A program made the translations under genes and the position numbers. DNA of 64,000 bases, taken from assembly GCA_027886185.1 (NCBI GenBank), contig WOAB01000040.1, positions 3,658,001 through 3,722,000 of the forward strand, in the 5' to 3' direction. The notes beneath the pieces were generated by a model. That model saw only the letters and a list, made by a program, of their open reading frames with translations, did not search any database and had not been told where the DNA came from. This stretch comes from Rheum nobile (taxonomy: Eukaryota > Streptophyta > Magnoliopsida > Caryophyllales > Polygonaceae). Positions 45,133 through 55,752 of the stretch are shown here, in pieces (the first letter of the stretch is position 1; every line of letters starts with the position of its first letter).

Positions 45133-45142
45133 CCTTAAGTTT
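45133..45142. repeat. Candidate 9- to 10-bp target-site duplication CCTTAAGTTT, left copy
   Basis: The same ten bases occur at 48423-48432, directly outside the other end of the element. Confidence 0.7.
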
Positions 45143-45192
45143 CAGGTAGAATGTTCGCATCCATTTTTTTTTTTGCGGCGCACCCGTTTTTG

Positions 45193-45435
45193 GGCGCAAT
45201 CTGGTTGCGCCCAAAAAACATATTTTTTTTTCAAAAAAAAAAACAATTCTTTGGGCGCAACCTGGTTGCGCCCAAGTGAATGAATCGGGTTTTAAAAAAA
45301 ACCTGGTTCATGGCCGATTTTTAAAAAAAATTATCTGAGTCAACTTGGGCGCAACTACGTTGCGCCCATAAAAATAAAAATAAAAAATTAAAAAATATAT
45401 TTTTTAAAACAAATTAGTTGCGCCCAGAAAAAAAA
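45193..45435. repeat. Left cluster of GGGCGCAA...TTGCGCCC palindromes
   Basis: GGGCGCAATCTGGTTGCGCC at 45193, GGCGCAACCTGGTTGCGCC at 45254 and GGCGCAACTACGTTGCGCC at 45348, plus a half copy near 45418. Spacing is irregular (about 60 and 95 bp), unlike the 24-bp arrays of the MULE. Confidence 0.85.
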
Positions 45436-45719
45436 CTTGGATATTTTATATCAACAAATTTATTTTATATTTAAAATAAATTTATTACATACTCATCCCA
45501 TTGTATCTATCTTGATATTTTATATGATTTGGAAATTCAAATACTTAGTAGATTTGTACATTTGTGTGCATTTGACTATAGTAATAGACGTTTTCAAGTA
45601 ACCAGGGGTACATGACAATAAATTTGTTTGTATCATGAGGTTTCAATATATTTTTATTAATATAAAATTCATGTATGTTTCTCCACTAATTCGTTTGTTA
45701 TTAAATGTTTATTATTATT

Positions 45720-46045
45720 ATTCTCGAAAATCACATATAACTATGGTTATATCTAATTTGGTTATGTCTTATGGTCATATACTACAGTTATATTTCATAG
45801 TTATATACTATGATTATATCTTATATTATATTCTATAGTTATATATTATATTCTATAGTTATATACTATGATTATATCTTATATCCAATTTGGTTATATT
45901 ATATCATTATATTCTATAGTTATATATTATGATTATATCTCATGGTTATATTATATAGTTATATACTATGGTTATATCCTATAATATATTCTATAGTTAT
46001 ATACTATGGTTATATCATATAGTATATAGTTATATACTATGGTAT
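45720..46045. repeat. TATAGTTATATACTATGGT-rich low-complexity block, left
   Basis: Irregular tandem TTATAT(C/A)TATAGTTATA units of roughly 20 bp. Frames found here have no coding support. Confidence 0.85.
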
Positions 46046-46049
46046 ATAC

Positions 46050-46935
46050 TATGATAAAGACCCTAAACCCTAAAACAATCCCCACACACCCTTTGGGCGC
46101 AACTAGATTACATCCAAAACCAAGGGGTTTCTAGTGTTTTTGTAGGGTTTAGGGTTAGGTTTGGGGGTTTAAGGTTTGTAGTTTAAGGTTTAGGATTTTT
46201 AGGCGTAACCAGGTTGCGTCCAAGGGATTTCTAGTATTTTTTAGGGTTTATGGTTAGGTTTTGGGGTTTAGGGTTTGGGGTTTTCGTGCATTCGAGTACA
46301 AACCCTAAAAACCCTAATACAATCCCCACACACCCTTTGGGCGCAACTAGATTGCGTCCAGAACTATGGGTGCAACCTAGTTGCGCCCAAGGGTTTCTAG
46401 TGTTTATTTAAGGTTTTGGGTTAGGTTTTAGGGTTTAGGGTTTGTGGTTTAAGGTTTAGGGTTTTTGGGCGCAACCAAGTTGCATCCAAAGGGTTTCTAG
46501 TGTTTTTTAGGGTTTATGGTTAAGTTTTGGGATTTGGGGTTTTTGTCCATTCGAGTACAAACCCTAAACTCTTAAACCCCTAAACCCTAAAAAAACCTTT
46601 AAACAATCCTCACACACCCTTAGGGCGCAACTATATTGCGTCCAGAACTATGGGCGCAACCTAGTTGCGTCCAAGGGGTTTTTAGTGTTGTTTTAGGGTT
46701 TAGGGTTAGGTTTTAGGATTTGTGGTTTAAGGCTTAGGGTTTTTGGGCGCAACCAGGTTGCATTCAAGGGGTTTTTAGTGTTTTTTTAGGGTTTAGGGTT
46801 ACGTTTTGGGGTTTAGGGTTTGGTTTTGGGGTTTAGGGTTTATGGTTTAAGGCTTTGGGTTTTTGGGCGCAATCAGGTTGCATCCAAGGGTTTTTAGTGT
46901 TTTTTAGGGTTTATAGTTAGGTTTTGGGGTTTAGT
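46050..46935. repeat. Modules of a GGGCGCAAC palindrome plus degenerate telomere-like repeats
   Basis: Roughly eight modules of ~90-150 bp, each a palindrome such as GGCGCAACCTAGTTGCGCC followed by GGGTTTCTAGTGTTTTTTAG and TTTAGGGTTAGGTTTTGGG-like sequence. CCCTAAA runs in the opposite orientation occur at 46060, 46300 and 46560. It is interstitial and decayed, not a telomere. Confidence 0.8.
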
Positions 46936-46959
46936 CCATAAAATAGAGTTTAATCCATA

Positions 46960-48070
46960 AAATAATATTGTTATATACTATGGTTATATTATATAGTTAT
47001 ATACAATGATTATATCTTATAGTTATATGACTTATATCCAATTTGGTTATATCATATCGTTATATTCTATAGTTATATACTATGATTATATCTTATGGTT
47101 ATATTTCATAGTTATATACTATGGTTATATCCTATATTATATTCTATGGTTATATACTATGGTTATAACCTATAATTATATACTATGATTATATCTTATA
47201 GTCATATTCCATAGTTATATACTATGGTTATATCCTATATTATATCATATAGTTATATACTATGGTTATATCATATAGTTATATACTATGACTATATCTT
47301 ATAGTTATATCCAATTTGGTTATATCATATCGTTATATCCTATAGTTATATATTATGATTATATCCTTCAAAAATCACATATAACTATGGTTATATCCAA
47401 TTTGGTTATGTCTTATGGTCATATACTACGGTTATATTCTATAGTTATATATTATGGTTATATCTTATAATTATATACTATGATTATATCTTATGGTTAT
47501 ATTCCATAGTTATATACTATGATTATATCCTATATTATATCATATAGATATACTATATATGGTTATATCATATAGTTATATACAATGATGATCATATAGT
47601 TATATACAATGATGATATCTTATAGTTATATGACTTATATCCAATTTGGTTATATCATATCGTTATATTCTATAGTTATATATTATGATTATATCTTATG
47701 GTTTTATTATATAGTTATATACTATGATTATATACTACGGTTATATTCTATAGTTATATACTATGGTTATATCCTATAATTATATACTATGATTATATCT
47801 TATAGTTATATTCCATAGTTATATACTATGGTTATATCATATATTATATCATATAGTTATATCCAATTTGGTTATATCCTTATAGTTATATCCAATTTGG
47901 CTATATTCTTATGGTTATATTCTATAGTAATAACCAAATTGGATATAACTACAAGGATATAACCATAGTATGTATCTATATGATATAACCATAGATATAA
48001 CGAAATTGTATATAACTATAAGATATAATCATATTATATAACTATAGGATATAATCATAAGAATAACCAA
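46960..48070. repeat. TATAGTTATATACTATGGT-rich low-complexity block, right
   Basis: Same unit type as 45720-46045, longer. The last ~150 bases turn to the inverse orientation (ATAACCATAGTATATAAC), so the block is partly palindromic overall. Confidence 0.85.
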
Positions 48071-48107
48071 ATTGGATATAACTACAAGACATCCAAGTTT
48101 TTTTTTC

Positions 48108-48400
48108 TTTTTCTGGGCGCAACCACGTTGCGCCCAATTTATTTTTAAGTTTTTAATTTTTTAATTTTTTTAATTTTTTGTTTTTCCTGGACACAACGTA
48201 GTTGCGCCCAAGTCAACCGATTCAGACCCAAAACTGGTTCAATAATCTTTAAAAAATCATTTTTCAAAAAAAAAAAAAAACTCACCCATAGCTTGGGCGC
48301 AACCAGGTTGCGCCCAAGATTAAAACATTTTTTTTAAAAACAAAAAAACAGATTTTGAGCGTAACCATGTTGCGCCCAAAACCGGGTGCGCCGCAAGACA
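48108..48400. repeat. Right cluster of GGGCGCAAC...GTTGCGCCC palindromes
   Basis: Palindromes near 48115, 48190 (half eroded), 48295 and 48356. The one at 48295 is perfect with central A: GGCGCAACCAGGTTGCGCC. Mirrors the left cluster. Confidence 0.85.
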
Positions 48401-48422
48401 AAATGGTTGCGAAAAAGAATCC

Positions 48423-48432
48423 CCTTAAGTTT
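48423..48432. repeat. Candidate target-site duplication CCTTAAGTTT, right copy
   Basis: Direct repeat of 45133-45142. Confidence 0.7.
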
Positions 48433-48561
48433 TGACATATCTCTTATATAATTTTGACATAGGTAAAATGTGAGAATGAAATCAGACTGAATCATTATTG
48501 TGTATTGCATCTCCACATATTTTGTCTATTAATTGTAATGTATATATGTATATGTTACGAA

Positions 48562-48566
48562 GCTAT
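48562..48566. repeat. Target-site duplication GCTAT, left copy
   Basis: GCTAT precedes the LTR start TGTAATATCC and recurs at 58470-58474. Confidence 0.9.
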
Positions 48567-51281
48567 TGTAATATCCCTCAATTTTTAGTAAAGATATTCG
48601 GGTAATTTTTCCCAACCTTCACTAATTAATTATTTCGCTTTCAGTGAAGTTCGGATTTTCTGAGATAACCATGACATCCGTATTAATTCCTTGAGTGGTA
48701 TAAAATACATTTAATGTATTATCGGGACTTATAATATTTGTTTGGAGACAAACAGATAATTCTCGGGTTAAATACTCATCCTTATTTTAATATTCTAAAA
48801 CCCCATTCCGAGCCTCTCCCAGCATGCTCACCTCGAGCCACGTGATGCCGAAAGCCCTCCCCGGATTTGCGCCGGATTTGTCACCGCTCGAGCTCCGTGT
48901 TTGTCGGATATTTGCCCCCTGTTCTTGGCTATATATGGAGCTAGATGATGGAGAGGCTAAAGACACACGAGACCTCCTCTGTTCCTCGCTGGAGCTGCCG
49001 CCTCCCCTGCTCTGTTTTCACCTTCTCCCTCTCGGTTGTCCTTCCCGCTGGCGACCCGAGATCCGGCGAGCTCGACCAGCCCAGCCAATGGTCCCTTCTT
49101 CCCCGGCGAGCCGCGGCCAGCTTCGGCGTGAGGCCGCTGAGGTGCCGTGTTGCTGTCGTCGATCCGCGCCATTGGAGTGGTGCTGCTGAGTTGTGCCTCC
49201 GGAGCCGCCACTGCTGGCTGTTGCTGGTGGTCGCTACCTCCGGCGTCGACGAGAACCTTCCCGGCGTGTCCATGGTGGAAGCCGAGCTCCCTGGGTTGAT
49301 CGGTTTGGTTGCTGCATGTGTTACGTGATTTGGGTGAGGGAGAGGTTGAAGATGAACAGTGTCGGGTGGGCCCCCTTTCCTTTGTTTTGTTCTGATGGGC
49401 CGAAGGCCCATTTAGCCATCCAGTCCAAATTCAACCCAAAATTATTCGAGCGGTATAATTTCGATCCCCTTTCGTCCGTATTTTTCTTAGGAAAATTTAA
49501 TAAATATTTTATGATTTAATATCATAGAAATTTATTAAGTATAATTCCTTAAATTCGTCCAGTCATATTAATTGATAGATAATTAATTTGTCAGTTAGAA
49601 CGTGATTTGCTAGATCACGTGTGGACTCGTTTTCTGGTAGAATATTCTGAAGCTTAAGCCATATCCTCGGAAATGATATTTTCGATAGTCGTCTCGTAAA
49701 GATTCATCGCCGAATCTATTCCAGGCAAGTGGCGGTTCGCTCTTGCTCATCGTTCCATATTTACATTAATTATCAGTTATTTATCTGAGTAATTAATTTG
49801 GAATGATTATTGTATTCATCTAGAAACGGTTTTGTTAACTGTTTTGGAAAACTAAAATATGATATTATAATAGGTTGTATATCTGTTAGAACAACGCTAT
49901 TATATATATATATGTGAATTAATACAGATATTATAATAGGTTGTATATTGTTAGAACAACGCTATTTTATCTGTAACGGGCCTTGAGGGCATTGTTATGA
50001 GTTATTGTTGTGTTGAATTGTTTAGTTAGCACGAGTATTCGTAGGAACGCTACTGTGTATCTCATTGCGAGTGCTAGTCGTTTCTTGATAACCTAGTGGT
50101 TAGGATTTAGTTCGTACCATCCTTCTCTAATGCCGTTTGTAGGGATTTAGTTCCCGACTCCGCCTTGAGGGATTTAGTTCCCGCGGGATTTAGTTCCCGA
50201 TTCGACTCTTGGGATTTAGTTCCCGAGTCAACTCCGCTCCTAGGGATTTAGTTCCCGCGAGACTTAGTTCTCGATTCGACTCTTGGGATTTAGTTCCCGA
50301 GTCAACTCCATCCATGGATTTAGTTCCCGACGGTATCTCTTTATCCCGATGGATGAGATGATTTAAAAGCCTATAACGTGATGTGCGTTTTGGAGTTAAA
50401 TAAGATAAAGTTCCCGAGTGCACATAATTAATATACCTTTGGCGAGTAGTGCAGCTAAGTTATAGTGCAGCTAGGAAAACTCGTCTCGACTTTGATCATA
50501 GTACGTTCTCTTTCCAATCTGGATTCGATGTATGCGATGAGGTTGGTCGTGAACCGAAGCATCTCAGTCAACTTTTAAATCATTGTTGTATGATGCTGTA
50601 AACGTTCCAGATTTGTCATATTTCCTTAAAGACTCAATCTCTTGGAGTCTCTCTTCGAGTCGATTTCTGTAAAGATGAAGTCTTCCAGAATCTTCTCTCA
50701 TGCATACCTCTTGTTGTTATTCCATGAAAGTGTCGGGTTATGTATCGTCCCTTCGGTTATTATTCGAGGGACAATGATAGTAAACGGTTACGATCACTCG
50801 AACCATTCTGCTTTGTACCCTTGCTAGTCTATTCAAGTAGACTAACCCACGGACATTGTTCTCCGTATGTGGGCTGGTGTCATCCGTTCGATTCGGCACA
50901 TCAGATAGAGCGAAGATGAGGAGACTAGATTGACTATGAAGACGACGGTTGTTTTTGGATGTTTTAATAATTACTTTTAATCAGGTTGAGATCCTTGGGC
51001 AGGTGATCATTACGATCACAACCCTTTTTGTAATATCTTTTATAAGTCTTCCGCTGTACTTTGTTTAAACTCTGTGTTTGGCCTATTCGGGATTGGGTTG
51101 TAATCCCGTAACTCATGTTTCATTTGATTGAGGTTTTGTTTTGGATACTTTGATCATTATGTATCATTGTATGCCTTAAATTGTATTTAAACCGGTAAAG
51201 CCTTGGGTGATCTCGGTAAGGAACACTAGGGTCACTGGCGGTAATACCTTTCCAAATGGGTTAAGATTTGGGGGTGTTACA
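48567..51281 (+). repeat. 5' LTR of the second Tekay-like element
   Basis: 2715 bp, TGTAATATCC...GTGTTACA. ORFs of 120-160 codons on both strands at 48824-49411 recur in the other LTR; they overlap each other antisense and are GC-rich chance frames. 50130-50330 holds the GGGATTTAGTTCCC repeats. Confidence 0.93.
50101..50332. repeat. GGGATTTAGTTCCC repeat cluster in the 5' LTR
   Basis: Six perfect GGGATTTAGTTCCC copies (50142, 50169, 50185, 50211, 50243, 50285) and three variants. One variant, GAGACTTAGTTCTC, changes both arms so that they still pair. Each can form a GGGA/TCCC stem. The same cluster is in the 3' LTR at 57290-57520. Confidence 0.85.
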
Positions 51282-51285
51282 GTTG

Positions 51286-51298
51286 TGGTATCAGAGCC
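51286..51298 (+). other. Primer-binding site of the second Tekay-like element
   Basis: TGGTATCAGAGCC, initiator Met tRNA type, four bases after the LTR. Confidence 0.88.
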
Positions 51299-51494
51299 AA
51301 AGGTTTTAAAACGGGTTTGGGATTTTATAAATCATTTATCCGTTTTTGAAAATGCTTTAAAAAGGGCTCTGCATTTTCAAAGCGAAAAGAATTTTTAAAA
51401 CACCGTTCATAGTCATGTCTTCTGTACAGTCTGATATAGTAAGCTTGCTTCTATGTCTAGAAAGACTAATTCCTTTCTCGTTGCCCCGTTAGAT

Positions 51495-51602
51495 ATGGGT
51501 GCATTCTGTTCTCTTCAGAGGAACCCGGGAGAAGCCGAAGTGGTTTTGCCATCTCCAGTTAGGCTTGATTCCCAGTTCGCTCGTTGTGAGTTAAGATTGT
51601 AG
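51495..51602 (+). pseudogene. Truncated remnant of the acidic upstream ORF
   Basis: ATG at 51495 starts MGAFCSLQRN, matching the start of the ORF at 15301 in the sister element. It stops after 35 codons, and the long acidic remainder is gone. The remnant lies between primer site and gag as in the sister. Confidence 0.7.
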
Positions 51603-51718
51603 AATCTAGTAACTCGGTTTGAGTTCATCAATAGAAATTACCAAGTTGATCTATTCTAAGTTGATTTTATTACGATAAGTATATCAGAATGATATTAATG
51701 TGATAAAATCCTTGGAAT

Positions 51719-53062
51719 TTGTTCGGTAAACAGATGGTGAACAGGAGGAACGTTATCCGTGCTGGTGCTGGGCCGAGTAATGACCCCAGACCAAACCCGA
51801 GGATTGATGCAGACCCGTCAGGAGAGCGTGAGTCTGTCTTCAATAATAATCCAAGAGGCAATGGCCAAGCTCAGGCCGACACTCCAGTAGTGCTCGATGT
51901 AGCGACAGTCACAGCAATTCGGGGGATTGTTCTGCAAGCAATCACCGAGATAAGGAGGCCAATCGCACCTCAGGCACAAGGAGTGCCAGTACCTCCAGAA
52001 GTTCCGAGGTTTGAGGAACAAGAGAACCAGGTACTACAGGGAGGCGTGATCAGGGATAGAGGAGAGTATGGCCGAGCGCTGAAGGCCATTAACTCTATGA
52101 GACCTGACAGCTATGATGGAAAGGGAGAGCCAGTCAGGGTGGCTCATTGGTTCTCACATATGGAACGATTGTTTTGTAATGTTGAGTGCACTGAAGCGGA
52201 GAAAGTGCACATAGCTTCTCTACAGTTGAAGGAAGAAGCCAGTGAATGGTGGGAGAGTACCGGCTTAGCTGATAGCCCGGTTTTGAACTGGTCAATGTTT
52301 AAGACCAAGATGACAGATCGTTTCTTCTCTCGTGCTATGAGGGAGGAGAAACACAAGGAGTTCTTGTATCCTAAGACGGATGGATTGAAGGTGACCGATC
52401 TTGCCACTAAATTCAATCATTTGCTACAGTATGCTGAACCAGAGATATCCAGTGAGGCACAGAAAATCTGGTATTTCCATGAGTGGATGGGCCCAGATAT
52501 TAAGCCACTGATGGTGCATCACGGATGCTCGACTTTGGAGCAGTACGTGGATGCAGCCTACAAGTTAGAGGTGACTCTGGAAGAGTCGACCAAGAAGCGT
52601 GATAGCCAGAGGCAAGGGGAGAACCAGCCTAAGGCAAGTGGGTTTAAACGTCCCGCTCCACCATCTGATTTTGCCAAATTTGGCCGAGCAAAAACGAATA
52701 TGACTCAGGATGGGTCTACGCAACGTTCGGGTCAGGGCAATAGCCTGATCCAGTGCTACAACTGTGGTACCTACGGGCACAAGAGTAATGTGTGTCCGAA
52801 GGAGGAGAAAACATGCTATGCCTGTGGAAAGGAAGGACACTTGCAGTTATTTTATCCGCAGAGGAGACAGAAAGGGGCTGATTCACAGCAGGGATTTGTT
52901 AATCAGAACAACCAACCCAGGTTCAGTCCGGTGGAAGCCCCTAGTCCTTCAATGCAGACAACTGCGAGAAACAAAGGGAAAGCCCTGGTGACTTCAGGAA
53001 GCCAAGGTCAACGCCTATACGTGATGCATGAGGCGGATGGACCTGATGCTCCATTTGCTTAA
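51719..53062 (+). CDS. Gag of the second Tekay-like element, frame open
   Basis: 447 codons from 51719; the Met at 51734 (MVNRRNVIRA) is an alternative start. It shows the Gag core with RVAHWFSHMERLF and ASEWWEST (~140-190), a Lys/Ser-rich linker and knuckles CYNCGTYGHKSNVC and CYACGKEGHLQLF. In the second knuckle the last Cys is Tyr, probably a G-to-A change, so zinc binding there is doubtful. The frame stops before the protease instead of running on. Gag could still package RNA in part. Confidence 0.82.
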   Translation: MFGKQMVNRRNVIRAGAGPSNDPRPNPRIDADPSGERESVFNNNPRGNGQAQADTPVVLDVATVTAIRGIVLQAITEIRRPIAPQAQGVPVPPEVPRFEEQENQVLQGGVIRDRGEYGRALKAINSMRPDSYDGKGEPVRVAHWFSHMERLFCNVECTEAEKVHIASLQLKEEASEWWESTGLADSPVLNWSMFKTKMTDRFFSRAMREEKHKEFLYPKTDGLKVTDLATKFNHLLQYAEPEISSEAQKIWYFHEWMGPDIKPLMVHHGCSTLEQYVDAAYKLEVTLEESTKKRDSQRQGENQPKASGFKRPAPPSDFAKFGRAKTNMTQDGSTQRSGQGNSLIQCYNCGTYGHKSNVCPKEEKTCYACGKEGHLQLFYPQRRQKGADSQQGFVNQNNQPRFSPVEAPSPSMQTTARNKGKALVTSGSQGQRLYVMHEADGPDAPFA

Positions 53063-55740
53063 AGTATTTTTGTACTACTTTTGTTAATGTGTTGTTGATG
53101 TGGGTGCTACCCAGACTTTCATTTTTGGATGGTTGTCAGTTAGGTTGTGTGTGCAACGAGGTTGTGAACCTTTTGTTGTAACTCTTCTTATAAATGAACC
53201 TTTGGTTTATACCAAGTTAATGTTTCGTTGCTTGGTATGGGGTAAGGTCTCGTGTTCGAGACTCACCAACAACCTCTTAGGAGATGGCTACCTATTAATT
53301 AGGTAGAGCTACCAAGGATGGGTTGAGATGTATGGACAGCGGCTCATGGCAACAGTGGACGCTGGTAATGGCTGGGCCTGGGCTCGGAGCCACTAGTGAG
53401 TCGTCTGTGAACCATGTAGTGGGCTGGTCCAAGATGGTGACCATTTAGTGGGAACCAATCGTCTGTCGGATTGTCGATTACCATTAAGGGTAAGAAATTC
53501 AAAGCGAGTTGACCTAAATAACCATGGTCCCATACGATAATTACTCTCGGTATGGATTGACAGAAGCGTCACAAGGCAGTGATCGACTTCAGTTTTTGAT
53601 ATTTCTGTGGTTAGAGGATTTACGGGTGTCTTTCCAGAAGATATTCCTGGATACCCCGAATCGTGTCGTGGAGTTTGCAATTGATCTCGAGCCGAGTACC
53701 ACGCCGATCTCTGAGGCACCGTACCGGATGGCTCCTGTTGAGATGCAAGAGTTGAAGAAGCAACTCAAGAATCTTCCTGGCAAAAGCTATATAAAGCTGA
53801 GTGCATCACCTTGAGTAGGAGTGCCCTAGTTTTATTTGTCAAAATAGAAAGATGGACCGTTTCGACTTTATTTTGACTTTCGAGAGTTGAATAAAGTCAC
53901 GATCAAGAGCAAGTATTTGTTGCCAAAGAGTGATGATCTGTTGGAGCAACTACAGGGAGCAAAAGTTTTCTCCAAGATCGACCAGAGATCTGGTTTTCAT
54001 CAGCTCAGGATTCGTGAGGATGATATTCCAAGGATTGCATTTCGGACAAGAGATAGTCACTACGAGTTTGTAGTCATGTCATCTGGATCTACGAATGCTC
54101 CAGGAGTTTTCATGAACCTAGTGCATCGATGTTTTAGACCAGTACTTGAATAAGTTCATAGTGGTCTTCATCAATGGCATTTTGATTTTTTCCCGAGCAA
54201 GGAAGCTCACAGGGAACATCTGCGGATTGCTTTATCGGTCCTTAGACCAAGTCGGTTGTACGCAAAGTGGGCTAAGTGTGATTGTTGGATCTAGAAGTGG
54301 CTTTCTTAGGCCATGTGATGAATAAGAATGAGGTTATGGTTATTCCCCAGAAGAGTGAATCAGTAGTTGTTTGGAAGCGGCCTCAGAGGGTGAGCGAGGT
54401 GTGCAGTTTCCTAGAGGTTGCAAGACATTATAGACGGTTCATGGAAGGATTTTTTTTTCTAAGATCTCTCCACCTATGACCAGTCTGTCCACAAGGTTCA
54501 CCAAAAGTTTGTCTGGGATGACAAGTACAAGACCAGTTTTCAAGAAGTTGAACCAGTATCTGACTTATGCACCGATTTTGGCATTGTCGGAAGGAATGAT
54601 GGTTATATAGTCTATAGTAATGCTTCGAGAAATGGGTTGGGATGTGTCTTTGATGCAGAGGGGCAAGGTTATTGCATACGCATCTAGACAATTGAAAACC
54701 TATGAAGCAAACTAACCAACACATGACCTAGAACTAGCAGCAATAGTATTTGCATTGGAAACTGAGGTTACTTGGGTGACCCAGAGGTCAGCAGAAGTTT
54801 TTCTCCAGAAGATTGTTCGTTTACATGGCATTCCTAAGACCATTGTATCGGATTGAGATGGCCGATTCATGTCAAGTTTATAGCAAGAACTTCACAAGGC
54901 CATGGGAACTGAATTGAGATTCAGCAGCATTTCATCCTCAGACAGATGGTCAGTCTGAAAAGACCATCTAGACCCTAGAGGATATGCTAAGAAGCATACG
55001 TACTCGATCATCCGACTAGCTGGGAAGACAGCCTAGGTCTGATTGAGTTCACGTACGATAATAGCTGGCATGCTACGATCAAGATGACTCAGTTCGAAGC
55101 TTTGTTTAGTCTCAGATGCAGATCTCCGACTTGTTGGGATGAGAAGGCCGACAAGATTCTGCTTGGACCAGAGTTGGTCGGAAGGACAGTTTTAGACATT
55201 ACTTTGATTAAGATAGAGAATGTTGACCATTCAGAGTCGACAAAAGTCTTACGCAGACCAGAAGCGTAGAACTGCCAAGTTCAAGGTTGGTGGCAAGGTA
55301 CTTGTCAGAGTATCGCCATCCAAGGAGTATTCAGGTTTGGTAAGCGTGTGAAGCTTAACCCTCGCTACGTGGGACCATTCGAGATTCTGGTTAGAGTAGG
55401 ATCTCTAGCGTACCGTTTGGCATTGCCGCCATCGGCACACCCAGTGCATAATGTGTTCCACGTATCATTGCTAAGGAAATTCGTGCCAAGATGAGTCTCG
55501 TGTGCTGAGCTATAAGGACATCGAGATTCAGTCAAATGATACTTGAAAGGAGATGTCTGTGCGCATTCTCGAGTGCTGTGTGAAGCAATTGCGCAACGAG
55601 ATCGTACTGTTGGTACGAATTTTGTGGTCCAAGTCTGGGACAGAAGAAGTTACTTGGGAAACCTGAGAAACTGAGGCGGATATGCTTAGACGCTCTCCCG
55701 AGTTGTTTTCGGCCAAGTTTCGGGGTCAAAACTTCTTTTA
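53063..55740 (+). pseudogene. Ruined pol of the second Tekay-like element
   Basis: Fragments in several frames: a protease-region scrap after 53090, RT from 53660 (LEPSTTPISEAPYRMAPVEM) to 54150, the RT end and RNase H start 54300-54760, then a jump to integrase-core sequence (54783 on, VRLHGIPKTIVSD followed by a stop) and the chromodomain tail 55540-55735. The RNase H middle, the HHCC zinc region and the start of the integrase core are missing. The RT YxDD region is altered. It cannot make active enzymes. Confidence 0.88.
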
Positions 55741-55752
55741 AGGGGGAGGTGA
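55737..55752 (+). other. Polypurine tract of the second Tekay-like element
   Basis: TTTAAGGGGGAGGTGA just before the 3' LTR, almost the same as the tract of the first Tekay-like element. Confidence 0.82.

Larger units (their letters stand above)
45143..48422. mobile_element. Non-autonomous TIR element, probably Mutator-like, built of palindromes, telomere-like and TATA-rich repeats
   Basis: Ends are inverted: left CATCCATTTTTTTTTTGCGGC then GCGGCGCACCC then a GGGCGCAA palindrome; right end in reverse complement CGCAACCATTTTGTCTTGCGG then GCGGCGCACCC. A 9-10-bp direct repeat flanks it, the Mutator length. There is no gene. The interior has about 14 odd palindromes of the GGCGCAACCWGGTTGCGCC type, degenerate TTTAGGG sequence (46060-46930) and long runs of TATAGTTATATACTATGGT (45720-46040 and 46960-48060). 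It would need a transposase from elsewhere. Confidence 0.7.

Noticed and set aside
46050..46935. True telomere or chromosome end
   Set aside because: Degenerate, in both orientations and bounded by transposon ends.
45720..48070. Coding frames of ~60 codons in the TATAGTTATA blocks
   Set aside because: Low-complexity repeats give open frames by chance; no family signal.
48824..49411. ORFs of 120-160 codons on both strands, seen again at 56010-56597
   Set aside because: They lie inside the two LTRs of one element, overlap antisense and are GC-rich; duplication follows from the LTR pair.
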